Position numbers and translations under genes: made by a program. From Gnetum montanum (Eukaryota; Streptophyta; Gnetopsida; Gnetales; Gnetaceae), in contig MNCI01035086.1 in NCBI GenBank assembly GCA_015680685.1, forward strand, positions 62,466 to 126,465: DNA of 64,000 nt. The letters are read 5' to 3'. The stretch's first letter is position 1. The number at the start of each line of letters is the position of its first letter. Below are positions 11,341-23,520 of this stretch, piece by piece. Under the pieces are notes generated by a model. That model was given only the letters and a program-made list of their open reading frames with translations. It made no database searches and was not told the DNA's origin.

Positions 11341-13290
11341 TCAAGAATAAGAATGCTAAACCATCCACAAAATGCATGGAAACATCCAACTCACTTATTA
11401 GTCCTTGTTTTGGTCATGAGCTTAGTCATGGGGGCGATACCCATCTTGAACCAAGAACTAATAAGTGTTCTTTCATTTTTTTTTTGCACCATTCTTCATA
11501 TCTTTTCCATTTTCTTAAATATTTTACAATTTTTTCTATATTTTGCTTTATTTTTTTGGGTTTTTTCTTAAATTTTTCTCCTTTTTCTTTATTGCTACCA
11601 TGACTTGGTGCAACTATAGTTGCTAATTGATGGTGGTTAGTACTTCATAATGTTATTTAATTGCAAATGTCTGGGTTCTATCTTTGAATTTTGCTGTTGA
11701 TAACTAAGACATTATTTCTTTTCATGATTAACAAAAAGTGAGTCCACATCATCCATCGATCCATACAACTCTATGGTGTTTCTTTATTTTGAAAATATGA
11801 GGTCCCTTCTTAAATGTAAATTATAATGAACTTGTGATCTTGGTAATTTCCAAACTTGGGATGGATTAAGTGGATAGAAAAGTATGTGACATTAAGGGGA
11901 TTTGATACTTTTTGTACTTTCCTACCCTCTAGGGTGCATTAATATTTCACGGGTCTTTTGCCATTCCTATGTCGACCAATAATAGGAAGCTAAGTCTTTA
12001 CATGGTGTGGTTCCCATAAAAAAACCAATGGGAATTCAAAGCATACCCTTGGATTCAATAATGGTCTACAAACATTGGTTATGGGGTTGGAAAGACATGT
12101 TACCCATGCCTAAAGGTACCCCTCTAACTAAGGCCCTCTTCACTCCTTGCTTCTCTTTTCTTCTCTCTTTGGAAGGGTGATTGATCTATGGGGATACTCT
12201 TGTACCTTGGGGCTAGACCAGTCTAAGTGTGTTAATGCGAGGTCACTAGAAGTGGTTGGTCTTAATTTAGACTAAATATGGTCATTATTAGGTCATATTA
12301 ACCATGTAATTCACAAGGGACTTCATATGATCATGTTGCTAGCCTTCATTCCACACTCTCTCATCCACCTATGTTCTTCATCACTCACCTCACTCCCTTT
12401 CTCATGTTTGTTTCAATGTCTTTGTTTGATATGGTCAAAGTTCTCTAATGGTTTCTTTGGTGATTTGGTCCTTAACTAACCATAACCATTTATCATCCAT
12501 GGGACCCACAGACTCTTTGGTTTGAGGGCATTCAAAGGCATCAAGGGCATGCACTTGCTATGGGGAGGGCTCACTTGCATACTCTTTTGTTGGGCTAGTT
12601 AAGTTTCTCATCCCTTAGGCATTTTTGCTTTTAAATCTCTCACATTCCATGTTAGCTATGTATAGTTTTAAACTCCTTAACTAATATTATCCTAATTAAA
12701 TCTCTTTTTTTATGCATATTCTAGCCCTCTTCAAGTATTTCATCATGTTCTAGGCCTTTCTGGCTTCCTTTGGACACTAATTTCATGCAAAAACTCTTTA
12801 TTTTTTCTTAGCTTTTAAAAGTGTAAAATTATTCTCTACAGTTGCACCGACATGACCCTATTCCTATGTCAGTGTGACCCTATCAATGCAATAACGTCAA
12901 TGCAACATAAAAATTACACACACACACACACACACACACACATGGACACTTACTTGATTTTTGCACATTTTGATTCAAATGCTAAGGAGTTTTTGTCATT
13001 TCTAGAGCCCATAACTCATGAACCGCTTGTCTGATTCACCCCATTCTTCAATCCTACAACTATTAGAGGTGAGCTTTATGTCATGAGGGCCACAAACCTT
13101 AGGTTTTTGATGAAAAATTTTTCAAAAATTTTCTAACTCTTGTAGGGTTTAACTAATATAATAATATTAAAATCACTAATTCATGAGAGTTAAACCTTTC
13201 CAACAAATTTTGGTAGCCATCTAAGGAAAAATAATATTAAAATAATGAATCTACCATAATCAAAACATAGCTAAAGTCTAATAGATCAAA
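11341..13290 (+). other. C2 spacer; pol is missing at its left edge
   Basis: Immediately after gag the sequence resumes with text homologous to the end of pol and the spacer of C3 (GAGCTTAGTCATGGGGG at about 11418 against CAACTTAGTCGTGGGGG at about 24926). About 3.6 kb of protease, RT, RNase H and integrase are absent. The remainder is homologous to 1921-3870. An AC microsatellite runs 12916-12942. No coding region is supported. Confidence 0.75.
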
Positions 13291-16200
13291 CGAGACAAGG
13301 TAGCCAAGTGTTCCATGTTACACATTAAATGCTAATCCTTGGTCATGTGATTATAGATGGCATCAAGACCTAAATGATGAGGGGAGGTGGGACCATCCCA
13401 ACTGAGGGATAAGTAGCAAAGAATTGAAAGGGGTCAATAGCTAGAGTAGCACCAGGAACAAGCAACTAAAAAGCATGTAACAAGACCTCTTCGGGAGAAG
13501 CTCGAAGTGGAATTTGTTCAACAAATTCCCAAAGTTGAAATAGAGTAATCCCACCAGGATGAGGCATTGGGACCGAGGCCAAACCTTGAGGTCATTTTGA
13601 CAAATTCCTGCCTTATGCAAATTCACTCCAAGGAGGTTCAAAGTTCAATTCTCCAAGAGCTAAACTTTCGTCCTTTCTTGAATTGTGCTCTAGAAGAAGT
13701 CAAAGTTCAACTACCGAATTTTTCCATGTGGTCCATTCTTACTTCTGGTGGAGAATGTTACATGGGGTAAACATACCTCTTTTGGAACAATAGGTAGGTT
13801 GATGCCACTATGAAGATTAAGGACATTAGTATGTCCTACTTAGTGGAGGCCATCAGAAACTAGGAAAACATTGCCAAAAATCTCAGTGCATGTAGACCTA
13901 TAAGTGAAAAAGAAGTGGGTCTAGCAGTGTTATGGGGTTGATCGCAAGGAGTATAGTGCACTCACCAATGTAGAGAAGTTGTATTTCAAAATTGCAACCT
14001 ACAACCTCAATCCACCAGTGAGGCCAAGTGAGGAGATAGTATTCTCTACCCATGTGTGTATCACTCTGGGCAATAAATTCCCAGTCAATCTCCCATAGCT
14101 GATCTACATAGAGATTGAGAAATTCTTCAAGGAGGATGAGTGTGAGAGAAAGGCACTTTCCTTCTCATGCTTGATTCAAAAATTATGTAGAAGGGAAGAA
14201 ATAGCCTGCTGTTCAAATGACACCCTTCGACATGCTCTACTGCCTCTTGGGCAGAAATGATGAAGGATAAGGTGCTGCCAAAAATACAATAAGAGGAGCA
14301 CCCACCACTTAGGAAACAACACCGAAGGCTCGCACTATCATTGAGCACATGCAAAAACTTTATGAGCAACTCCCATCACAACAACAGGCTGGATCAAGTG
14401 GTGAGCCCTCTATCTACCAACCAGCACTAAGCCTTCTGAATGAGGTCACTCGTATAATCAATTGGTTAGAGGACATGACGCCAATGTTTTCTACCCAAAA
14501 AATTCAAACGCCCGTAAGATCAAATCCTAGTACTCAAGAGGTAATGTTGTTTCTTCTAGGATAATAGCAATTTCCAAAGATCTCTAGAAACATTACTACC
14601 TTTTAGATGCACCTAGAGGAGGGTGAGTGGGCAACTATCTTAGTGATGTAGTACCAAGGGTAGGAAACAATGATAGAAGTGGTGGTTGAAAGAGTGGGTG
14701 AAGCACTTAATGCACTTGTAACCTCTATGCCATATGTTGCTATAGTAAGGGATGTGCAGATGTTTGTAGGAGTAAGAAGTGAAAGGTTTAGTGCAACCTA
14801 GCATGAAGAATTGCTGGATCACTAGTTAGAGCTGGGAAATTGCTTTTGGGGATCTTTGACCTTCTAGATAACATCACTGTAACCTAGTCAGCGCTCTTAG
14901 AGGCTAGGGGGCAAGTTCCTCATCACCAATGCTCGACTTAAGGTAACCACATCTAAAAATCTGTTATTGGTTGCTGAAGTTGTAGAATTGAGAGCTTGCC
15001 TAGCTGATCCCATTATTCTTAGTTAGGACATAACTAGAGATGAAGCTTTCTTAGAGCTTCAAGAAAAACTCAAAGTAGCCAAGAACACTAAGGAAACTAC
15101 GGTCTTTGAGGCATCTATTACAGAAGTCATAACCTACAACACTGAAAAGAACCTCTTAGAGACTCACAAGGAGAATGCAGTTCTAACCAAGGACAACCAT
15201 CACCTGTGAAATGTTAAAGCTTAATAGGACTAGATGGTTGAATTTCTAAGACAATAGAAAGAGTAGCTTGCCAAGGTAACCATGGACCTAAGGATGTTAG
15301 CTGTAGAAAATAGAAATCTCTCAATGGAGGAAGTCTGAGCCCTTCACTAGAAATCAACAATTGAGATTGCTGCCTATAAAAATGAGGTCCTCAAGTTCAA
15401 AAGGGTCAAAAACCATTATAGGGACTAGGTTGGCCTTCTCAAAGAGGTTAATAAGAGATCCAATTGGTGAAGGTAAAGATGAATGAGGCCCTCCAACAGC
15501 TCCAACAAGGAAGCAATGTATGGCAGCACATCTTTGATGGACTTAACACATACAACAAGGCAAAAATCTACCTCAAGGAGCTACAAATCGAGGAGATGAT
15601 GAAGTACTTAGAGTTAGCCAACCTCCATTATGCAAGCTTGGCAATGTTGACTACTGAAAGACCAAGGTCAAAACTAGAAAAGTAAGTGGCCAACTTGTAC
15701 CTTTTGTACAAGGCTGAGTTCAAGCATCATAAGGAAACAAAACAAAAGCTAGAAATCACCAATGCTGAACTTGAACTTCTCTGAGTGTAATTTATGGATA
15801 AACACTCAGTGGTTAAGAACCAAGCCAAGAGAATGAATGACTACCATAAACTACAAAGCACTATTAGATTGTTCAACATTGAATGCAAGCAATTCACTAC
15901 CTAGTTTGTTAATGTGAAGGAGTTTTTCCCCGTAATGCCTTGTCTATGGGATGTTCCTATATTGGCCCACATCGATGATGCTATGTGGACTGTGTATAAA
16001 CCCTAGAGTAAGGAGGAAAAGATGAAAGCATGGCTAAATGTGTTTCATCTTCCACCAACAATTGTAGCTATAGCAGGACAACCACAACCACCACAATCGT
16101 TGTGCATACTAGAGGGTGAAGAAGGTCCTTCAACACCTTAAGAGCATCGACCTCCTAGGATGGTTTGATTTTCTTATCATCCTTAGCTACTAGAGGGGTT
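13291..16200 (+). pseudogene. C2 post-pol coding relic: coiled-coil protein, same family as 3871-6690
   Basis: It has the same block order as the C1 copy: LQELNFRPFL (about 13660), MWSILTSGGECYMG (about 13728), KIKDISMSYLVEAI (about 13815), a long K/E/L-rich coiled-coil stretch (about 14900-15850, including MVKVKMNEALQQLQQG at 15464), and the conserved tail with MPCLWDVPI at about 15940. It is preserved in an element that has lost pol, so it need not be translated from a pol-containing RNA. Function unknown; stops and frameshifts are frequent. Confidence 0.6.
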
Positions 16201-16365
16201 TAGCCATCAAATTTTGTAATGGTGTTCAATTTTATTTTCACGAACACTTATTTTTGTAAAAGTTATAAATCTGTATACTTGGGTACTTAGCATCAGTTTG
16301 AGTTAGTTAGTCAGTCAGTCCATAATCCCATATCGAGGATGAGTTTTCAATTAATCTTAAGGGTA

Positions 16366-16966
16366 TGATGAATCATTGATGGTTAGCTTATGTCAATGCA
16401 TACCTATTGATGCATGAGTTGATGCATTGACACATACACATCAAAGGAATGTCTAGTCTTGCCTTTATAAATGTATGCACCTACCACATTAAAGTTATTC
16501 ATTCATTGGTAGCATATTGGAGCTCTTGCAGTTTGTTCTTTTGAGAGTTAGAATATTTTCCAAGTGCTTGCAGTAGGAGTTGAGAAGTATACAAATCTTT
16601 ATTTCTACACTAATGTACATGGACACTTTGGTGTGAATGATAATAAAGATGAGCTTCTTAATAAACCTTGTAGAACTTGGAATAAATTATATCTACGTTT
16701 GATGCATTTTACTTTCCATACACTTAGTTAATATTTACATTTCATGCATGTTAATCAATTGGTGGAATGAGCGTGACGAGTTTTGAGGTTAAACACGTAT
16801 TCGCTTGGTAATCCTAGTAGTGTTATGATTTGGTTTGTCTAATAACATGATGCTTGGAAATCCTAGTAGTCGATATGTGAGTTCAAGATGTGTACAACAA
16901 GCTAGGAATGAACATCTTATCGTTGTTAATTACATTAAATAATTAATTTCTCTATTATTGGTAAGA
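16366..16966 (+). repeat. C2 3' LTR, truncated by the assembly gap
   Basis: It starts TGATGAATC after the purine run AAGGGTA and tracks the C2 5' LTR closely, including TATA (TTTATAAAT, 16464-16472), the GTTCTTTTGAGAGTTAGAATATT block and AATAAAG. Its end falls in the N run. Confidence 0.75.
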
Positions 16967-17246
16967 TNNNNNNNNNNNNNNNNNNNNNNNNNNNNNNNNN
17001 NNNNNNNNNNNNNNNNNNNNNNNNNNNNNNNNNNNNNNNNNNNNNNNNNNNNNNNNNNNNNNNNNNNNNNNNNNNNNNNNNNNNNNNNNNNNNNNNNNNN
17101 NNNNNNNNNNNNNNNNNNNNNNNNNNNNNNNNNNNNNNNNNNNNNNNNNNNNNNNNNNNNNNNNNNNNNNNNNNNNNNNNNNNNNNNNNNNNNNNNNNNN
17201 NNNNNNNNNNNNNNNNNNNNNNNNNNNNNNNNNNNNNNNNNNNNNN
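16967..17246. other. Assembly gap (run of N)
   Basis: 280 unknown bases. The flanks do not continue each other: the left is a plus-strand LTR and the right is an inverted gag/LTR fragment. The true distance and join are therefore uncertain. Confidence 0.99.
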
Positions 17247-17424
17247 TTCCATATCCCTCCATTGCAGTTGCTCATCTTGATGTAGGACGAAGGTGAAGTC
17301 CAAAGTGTAAGGATTAGGATGGGTGTAGACAACATTGTTCAAGCATTTGTGTTTTTGAAACCTTCTATTTTTTATTAGTTCCACCAATAGGTGGTGGAGA
17401 TTGGTCCCTATGAGAAGAAGCCAT
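17247..17424 (-). pseudogene. C4: inverted gag N-terminus (Athila-like)
   Basis: On the minus strand an ATG at 17424 begins MASSHRDQSPPP, parallel to MSSSHRSDSS of C3. It continues to HPNPYTLDFTFVLHQDEQL, homologous to HPNEYVSNFTFILHQDE at about 18790. It runs into the gap. This is the start of a fourth Athila-like copy in reverse orientation. Confidence 0.75.
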
Positions 17425-17550
17425 ATAAGTCTTTGTTAAAAGTAGTATGCTTTTACTTTTATGTTCTTAATGATTTGTTGTTTAATGATCTTTACAATTT
17501 ATTTGTAGGATTCACTATCTTTTCTACTTAGCACACTTAGCTAGACTAAG

Positions 17551-17743
17551 TCCTTGGCAATGGTGCGAATGATGAGTAGTAAGTAGTTCCTCAGCCCAAC
17601 CATACAAATCATAAGCATGCACTAGCAGTCTGTTCGAATTCCATGGATGTAGCACCTAAGTGCGCCCATAGACAAAGATAGTGACTTGAGAAAATATGAT
17701 TATTTTCCTCTTAGCTCTCACTTGTTTAAGCTTATTTGTATGG
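17551..17743 (-). repeat. C4: inverted LTR end and primer-binding site
   Basis: Read on the minus strand, the block GTATGGTTGGGC...CTACTCATCA ends at 17570. The tRNA-Asp type primer site follows at 17568-17551 (TCGCACCATTGCCAAGGA, mostly G-to-A and C-to-T changes from the consensus). The LTR is cut short near 17743, where the plus-strand C3 LTR begins, so the two LTRs meet in opposite orientation. The breakpoint is approximate. Confidence 0.65.
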
Positions 17744-18544
17744 TGATGAATATGTTTTTTACATCAGCTACGACATCACGTATACAACGTTGGGGTGTAT
17801 ACTCGAAGCTTATAAATATCGTGCCTAGGTTCTAGTTTTTACATTAGTTTTCAAGTTATTTTTTTTCAGTCAGAGTAGCAAAACTCTTGCCATTTATTTT
17901 CCTTAGAGTTAGAATATTTTTTGAATGCTCGTAGAAGGAATCTATGTGTGTATGGTTCTTTGTTCGAGCACTAATGTACTTGAGTGCAGTAGTGTGATGG
18001 GAATAAAATGAAACTTTTTAACAATCCTTGCAGCACTAAGAATAGATTAATATTTTCTTTAATGCATTTTACTTTCTTGCTCTTTACTTTAATGCATTTG
18101 AATTAAGCAATTTATTTCTAGTTGTTAACGAACACAAGCATGACCACTTCAAGCATTCATATAGTACTTGGTAACCCAGCAACACTTAATGTTTGGTAGC
18201 CGAACAATACTATATGTGTTCAGGAAAGTGGGATGATTACTTGTGTTAGGCTAGATAGACAATAACAAATTAGACTTTAAATTACTCTACTCTTCATTCT
18301 TGTTGTAGGAGATCAAATCTATAAAATATAAAATAAGAAAAATCATATACCTTAATTACACTTAAACCATACCCTTGAACCTCACAAGTGTAGTTGGGAA
18401 GACAACAAACATTCTCAACACTCATTTCACTTCCTAAAAGAGCTAGTGCATTAGATAACTATAGGTCCATGAAATTTGACTGAATCATGTGTAACACCTT
18501 AGTGATTCGTATGGTTGGGTGTAGGAGTACCTTGCCACTCATCA
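17744..18544 (+). repeat. C3 5' LTR (Athila-like)
   Basis: The end CCACTCATCA at 18544 is clear from the following primer site. The start TGATGAATATG is the best match to other C-type LTR starts but is uncertain, since 801 bp is shorter than the 920-930 bp of the others. TATA (TATAAATA) lies at 17811-17818 and AATAAA at about 18002. Confidence 0.65.
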
Positions 18545-18545
18545 T

Positions 18546-18563
18546 TGGCATTGTGGCTGAGGG
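18546..18563 (+). promoter_or_regulatory. C3 primer-binding site, decayed tRNA-Asp type
   Basis: TGGCATTGTGGCTGAGGG lies 2 bases after the LTR end, the same spacing as in C2. It is recognisable as the Athila tRNA-Asp site with substitutions and small changes in the middle. Confidence 0.65.
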
Positions 18564-18705
18564 TCTTTTTGTTATTTCGTGCACTATCTAAGACCTAGTG
18601 AACAATATTTAATTCATTGGAACGAGCCTTAGAGTGATATCCTATTTTACAATGCTACAACAACTATTTGTAGGCACATGGTGATTTTTATTTCGCTAAT
18701 CGATA

Positions 18706-21250
18706 ATGTCTTCTTCTCACAGGAGTGACTCATCACCCAAGACTGATAGAGCTTATCAACTAGTGCCTCAACAATATTGAATTGTATATACTCATCCTAA
18801 TGAGTATGTATCGAACTTCACCTTCATCCTACACCAAGATGAATAGCTGCGGTGGTGTGACATGGAAGGCAACATTGTGTTGCCACCCTATTGAGCTATT
18901 CATGTAATGCTCTACCAAATGCTTACATGACCTGGTCTCTAATATTGCCATGTGGAGTATATTTGGAAGCTACTGACACTAGGGATTATCATCCCACTGA
19001 AGCACAACATCTGTGAGACTAATAGCTAGAACAGTGCTATGAATTTTTGAAGGGAAAAGGACTTAACAATTCTCCATTCCTATTGTATCAACAAGCTAGT
19101 GGGGGACCCTTCTCTAGGGGTTTCCCATTCAATGAAAATCCTTTCTTTGACTTCAGTGATGAAGGTTAAAACCAGAACTTGCACTCCACAATTCATAATC
19201 TCGATTCTGGTAACAAAAGATCCAATGACAGAGGGATCTGGAGGGGCAAGTCAAGATAGGGATGCAGATAAGAAGTAAGATCGTGATCATGGCCATCATC
19301 GCCACAGAGATGGAAGTACGCACCATGATGGTGTTGGTTCTCCTTCCTCTTCCCCTCCATCATATCTTTCTTCTTCTGGCTATGACCATGACTGTAGAAG
19401 GTGAGACCATGATGGAGGTGATCGGAATGAATGAAATGATTGATGGGACCAAAATGATCGAGGGGACCATCAAGAAAGACAAGATCAAGGGTACAGATGT
19501 TTAAGAGAGGCACATCACCATGAATGAAGGGGTAGTATAGGGCATTGTAGGCACCATGATCAAGGCCTCAATGAGCCTCTACTTGCTACCTAAAGTACGC
19601 TTAACAGCATAGAGGCAGTGAGAATTCCAACAAGGCATGTGAAGGATAGTTGGATTAAATGGTTAGACATAAATAATATTCCTTGACTTAAAGGAGGATA
19701 TAATTCTAATCTGTAGAATCATCTTCAAGCTTTTAAAGATGCATGTGCCTTACAAAACATAGAGAACAAGTGGCAGAAACTAAAGTTGTTCCCTAGGACA
19801 CTTATCAAAGAAGCAGAAAATTGGTATTGGTCCTTAGAGCCAGAATCTATTAGACGGTGGAGTACCATGCTGGAATTGTTCAATGATAAATATCAAATGT
19901 TCTCCAAAGTTTCCAACTTAAGGAAGCAAATTCAAGGATGGAAACAAGAAAGGAATGAACCCTTGGATGATACCATTAGCCGATACTACACTTTAATGCA
20001 CAAATGTCTAGGCCATGGTTATTCTTAACTAGATCAACTTCGCCACATAGTAGATGGGCTTCAATCATAAATGAGGGGAACCCTTGGTGTCTATGCCTAG
20101 GGGCGACTGTCAGAAATAAGTACCTGTTAGATACAAAGATTAATAGAGCAGGTCATCAAAGAGGAGGGGAAACTAAGAAAAAGAGAAAGTGCAGAAGAGT
20201 ACAACCATGATCCTTCTATGCGTAAGAGGGAGGTTTGATTCTACGATAGTGAGGACAAGTCTGTATTTGATGAAGGGATGAATAAGAAAACCTTGCCACT
20301 TCAAAAATTCCAATCTAAACTTATGGCCAAGGTTGATCAGCTATGGAACTCCATGAACAATAGATTCCAAGTTGTGCTCAAAATTGTTGAGGAGTCCAAA
20401 AAATAAGGTAGTCACCGTAGGCGCAGAAGGTGCAAGGAAGCTGAACGTGCATATCACAAAGGTAAGGGCAAGATTGTTGCAATTGAAGAAGTTGCAAATA
20501 GTGAATTAGATGATGATCGTGGGTGTGACATCTATAGGTATGAACATCCTAAGGGATGTTGCCATGTTGTGTCACATCTATAGGAGTCTAGGATGTATGC
20601 CTTACATCCATGGCCTACACAAAGGCAAACATCCAAAAGGTTACCTTATCCTCAAGGTAATCTCAGGTAGTTCCACCAGCAACAATCGTATTACCCAAGT
20701 GGAGCTCCACCACAACTATATGAATAGTATCAATAATTGTAACAACCACAATCATGAGCTTTGGCACCTCCAAGGCAAAAATACCCTTACCAGTATCCTG
20801 AATCATATGCTTACTATGTTTAGCAACCCATGTCTCCATGTGACACTACCAATCACATTTCTAATTTCTCGCCTCACTACCACCCTTAAAATTATCATCG
20901 AGCTCATTTGTTACATGAAAGAAGGGATACCACCTCTTACCCTTATCCTCCTCCTGTCCCTACACATACTCCTGCATCCACATAGTTCCCACCTACTCCA
21001 CCTATGCAAGGTGACCTGCCAACCCAACCGCAACAACTCAATGCTACGAGGGCTATTAATTTGCAATCGAATCATCAATCAGAGGGGTCAAATGCCTTAT
21101 CAAAGAAAAGACCTTTCTTTCAACCCTATAGTCCACCTAAGCCCTCTTATATACTTGCAATTGACCATCCTACTTTTTCATGTTCCTCTTTGTATTAAAT
21201 TCCTTTGAGCCTCCTTCAAACCAAACTCTACCTAGGATCCATCTTGACCT
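18706..21250 (+). pseudogene. C3 gag relic (Athila-like)
   Basis: It starts MSSSHRSDSSPK at 18706. A charged linker rich in D, H and R (RDHGHHRHRDGSTHHDG, about 19270-19325) precedes the capsid domain: LQAFKDACALQNIENKWQKL (about 19730), FPRTLIKEAENWYWSLEPES (19786 onward) and STMLELFNDKYQ (about 19861). A lysine-rich stretch near 20340-20480 and a Q/P/Y-rich region (20640-21000) lead to QPYSPPKPSYI (about 21119). Stops interrupt it throughout. The frame leads toward the protease. Confidence 0.8.
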
Positions 21251-21339
21251 TTCTTTCAACTCATACTATGTTTGATTGGATCCATGCATGAAACCTTCCC
21301 AGGAAATTAGTTGATCTTGAAAGTCCTCTAATTTAGTTA

Positions 21340-21760
21340 CAATTTGCTAAGAATGAATCATGCAAGGCTCTTCTTGATTTAGGTTCTAGTGTTAATTTGA
21401 TTTCTCATGAGATGTACATTGCCTGGAACCTGCCTCTTCTCAAGAAGAGCAACATAAGATTAGAATTGATAGACTGGTCCATCACTATTCCATTGGGATT
21501 AGTAGAAGACATTGTAACCATTGTCTATGGGTCGTCTTATCTTGCCGACTTCCTGGTGATCAAAGTGAAGAACTGCAAAGGGAACTTTCCAATCATCATG
21601 GGGAGGACATGGCTAAGCATTGTCAATGCAAGAATGGGCATCCAAGATCTTTCTCTGGAAATATCTAAGGAAAATTCATTTGGAAAGATTGAGAAGAAGA
21701 GAGTTCCATGCATTGCATACATTGATACCAGGTGCAATTGTGTGTAGAAACTTTGGGCCA
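21340..21760 (+). pseudogene. C3 retroviral-type aspartic protease relic
   Basis: It would cleave the Gag-Pol polyprotein. The active-site region reads ALLDLGSSVNLIS (about 21367-21405): DLG instead of DTG/DSG, as is common in the Athila lineage. The strand IIMGRTWLSIVNA (about 21592-21633) is the conserved ILGRP-type region. This part is open from 21397 to 21744. Confidence 0.8.
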
Positions 21761-21861
21761 TAAAGCAAGCATCTATCTCTACATGCAAGTAGTGTGCACC
21801 AGAAGCAGAAATCCAAAGGTGTTTATACACAGTAACTATAAAACAAGAGGGCACCCAATGG

Positions 21862-22800
21862 ATGACTACTGATTTTGAAAGTAGCACACTTTGCATGGAA
21901 CTAACTAAGAACCTAACGTGTGCATATGTCATAAGCATGGATGAACTCAAGCAAGTTCATTACCAACTCTTTCATGAGATAAATGATGATACTCATTGGG
22001 AAGAGTTGGAAATTCTTGAAAAATTCAAGCAAGAGCCACTCAAACTAAAAATGCTACTGGCCAAAATGGAATATGTGTTTTTGAAAAATGGGAAGTCGGT
22101 TATAATTAATGCAAAATTTGCTCTAGAATAGAAAAAAATGCTATTGAAGGTAGTTGAAAGATGGTCATCAAATTTTTCTTAGTTATATCCTAAGCTCTCA
22201 GGGAATGATCCTAGGATATGCTAGCATCGCATCTACATTGACCCAACCATGAAGCCAAAATGACAAACACAGAGGCAATTGAACCCCAAGCTGAAGTAGA
22301 TCGTCAAGGAGGAAATTGAGTAACTCCTCAAGGTGGGGTTCATTTATCCCATTTCAAATAGCAAGTGGGTTAGCCCACTTGTAATTGTACCAAAGAAAGG
22401 TGGCAAGTGGCAAGTCTTTATCAATTTCAGGCTGCTGAATATGGCAACATTCAAGGATCATTTTCCATTGTCATTTGTTGACCATGTGCTTGACACCATA
22501 TCTGGGCATTGCTACTACAACTTTCTAGATGGTTATAGTGGCTATAACCAAATTCAAATTGCACTAGAAGACTACACAAAGACAATATTCACAAGTCCTT
22601 AAGGGACTTTTGCATATCGCAAGATGCCATTTGTTCTATGTAATACTTCTGTGACATTTCAATGCTTGGTTTTAAGCATTTTTCAATAGCAGATTAGTAG
22701 TGGTATGGAAGTCTTCATGGATGACTTCTCCACCTATGGAGCTACATTTGAGCAAGGCCTAGACCATCTTGAGCAAGTGTTGAAATGATGTGTTGAAACT
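21862..22800 (+). pseudogene. C3 reverse transcriptase relic (Athila-like)
   Basis: Conserved RT blocks are in order: KVGFIYPISNSKWVSPLVIV (22333 onward), PKKGGKWQVFINFRLLN (about 22390), DHFPLSFVDHVLD (about 22457), NFLDGYSGYNQIQIALED (about 22518), GTFAYRKMPF (about 22606), and the catalytic MDD motif VFMDDFS (22711-22731). The wording fits Athila, not chromoviruses or Tat. Two TAG/TAA codons and several others disable it. The protein would copy the element RNA into cDNA. Confidence 0.9.
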
Positions 22801-23520
22801 AACTTGTGGCTCAATTGGCAAAAAAGTCACCTCATGGTCTAGAAGGGCATTGTACTAGGGCATAGAATATCAAAAGCAAGAATTGAGGTGGACCCTGAAA
22901 AAATAAGGGTCATCCAAGAAATAACCCACTAGCCAAAAATAGTTAAAGATGTTTGATCATTCCTTGAACATATTGGCTACTACCGGTGATTCATAAAGAA
23001 TTTCTCTAAGATCACAAAATCATTGGTCAAGCTAACAAAGAAAGATGCTCCCTTTGTCTAGACTGTAGAATGTAAAAATGAATTCCAGCAACTAAAAGAA
23101 AAGCTTGTAGAAACTTTAATCCTACAAGCACCTGACTACTCTAGGCCATTTCATATCATGATAGACACATCAAATTATGCTTTGGGAGCTGTGTTGACAC
23201 AATTTGATGACAACAAATGACCATACCACATCCACTGCACTAGCTAAAGCATTATGGGTGCACAAATGAACTACACCACCACAAAGAAAGAATTGATGGT
23301 AGTGGTGTCTTCTCTAGAGAAGTCCATGCATTATGTGCTTTGATATAAGATGTTTGTGCACACAAATCATAATGCCATTTTCTTCCTAATGAACAAGCCA
23401 ACAATGAGCCCCCGTGTCATATGGTGGCTAGTGATCTTGTAGGAATTCGATCTTACAATGGTAGATCAAAAGGCCACTGAGAATGTGGTTGTTGATCACT
23501 TGTCTTGGTTACGATGAAAC
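22801..23520 (+). pseudogene. C3 RT connection and RNase H relic
   Basis: It continues pol with GIVLGHRISKARIEVDPEKI (about 22848), LVKLTKKDAPFV (about 23023), FHIMIDTSNYALGAVLTQFD (about 23150), and FLMNKPTMSPR to HLSWLR (about 23384-23514). The RNase H start keeps an Asp (IDTS) at the expected place. It is co-linear with 1-660 of C1. Stops are mainly CAG/TGG-derived. Confidence 0.85.

Noticed and set aside
11353-11603. Hydrophobic frames resembling a membrane protein in the C2 spacer
   Set aside because: They come from the T-rich start of the spacer (F/L-rich by composition) and are not kept in C1 or C3.
12916-12942. AC microsatellite as a functional signal
   Set aside because: Ordinary dinucleotide slippage in a non-coding spacer.
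16930-17387. Long open frames across the N run
   Set aside because: They exist only because unknown bases were translated. Only the real sequence from 17247 was used.
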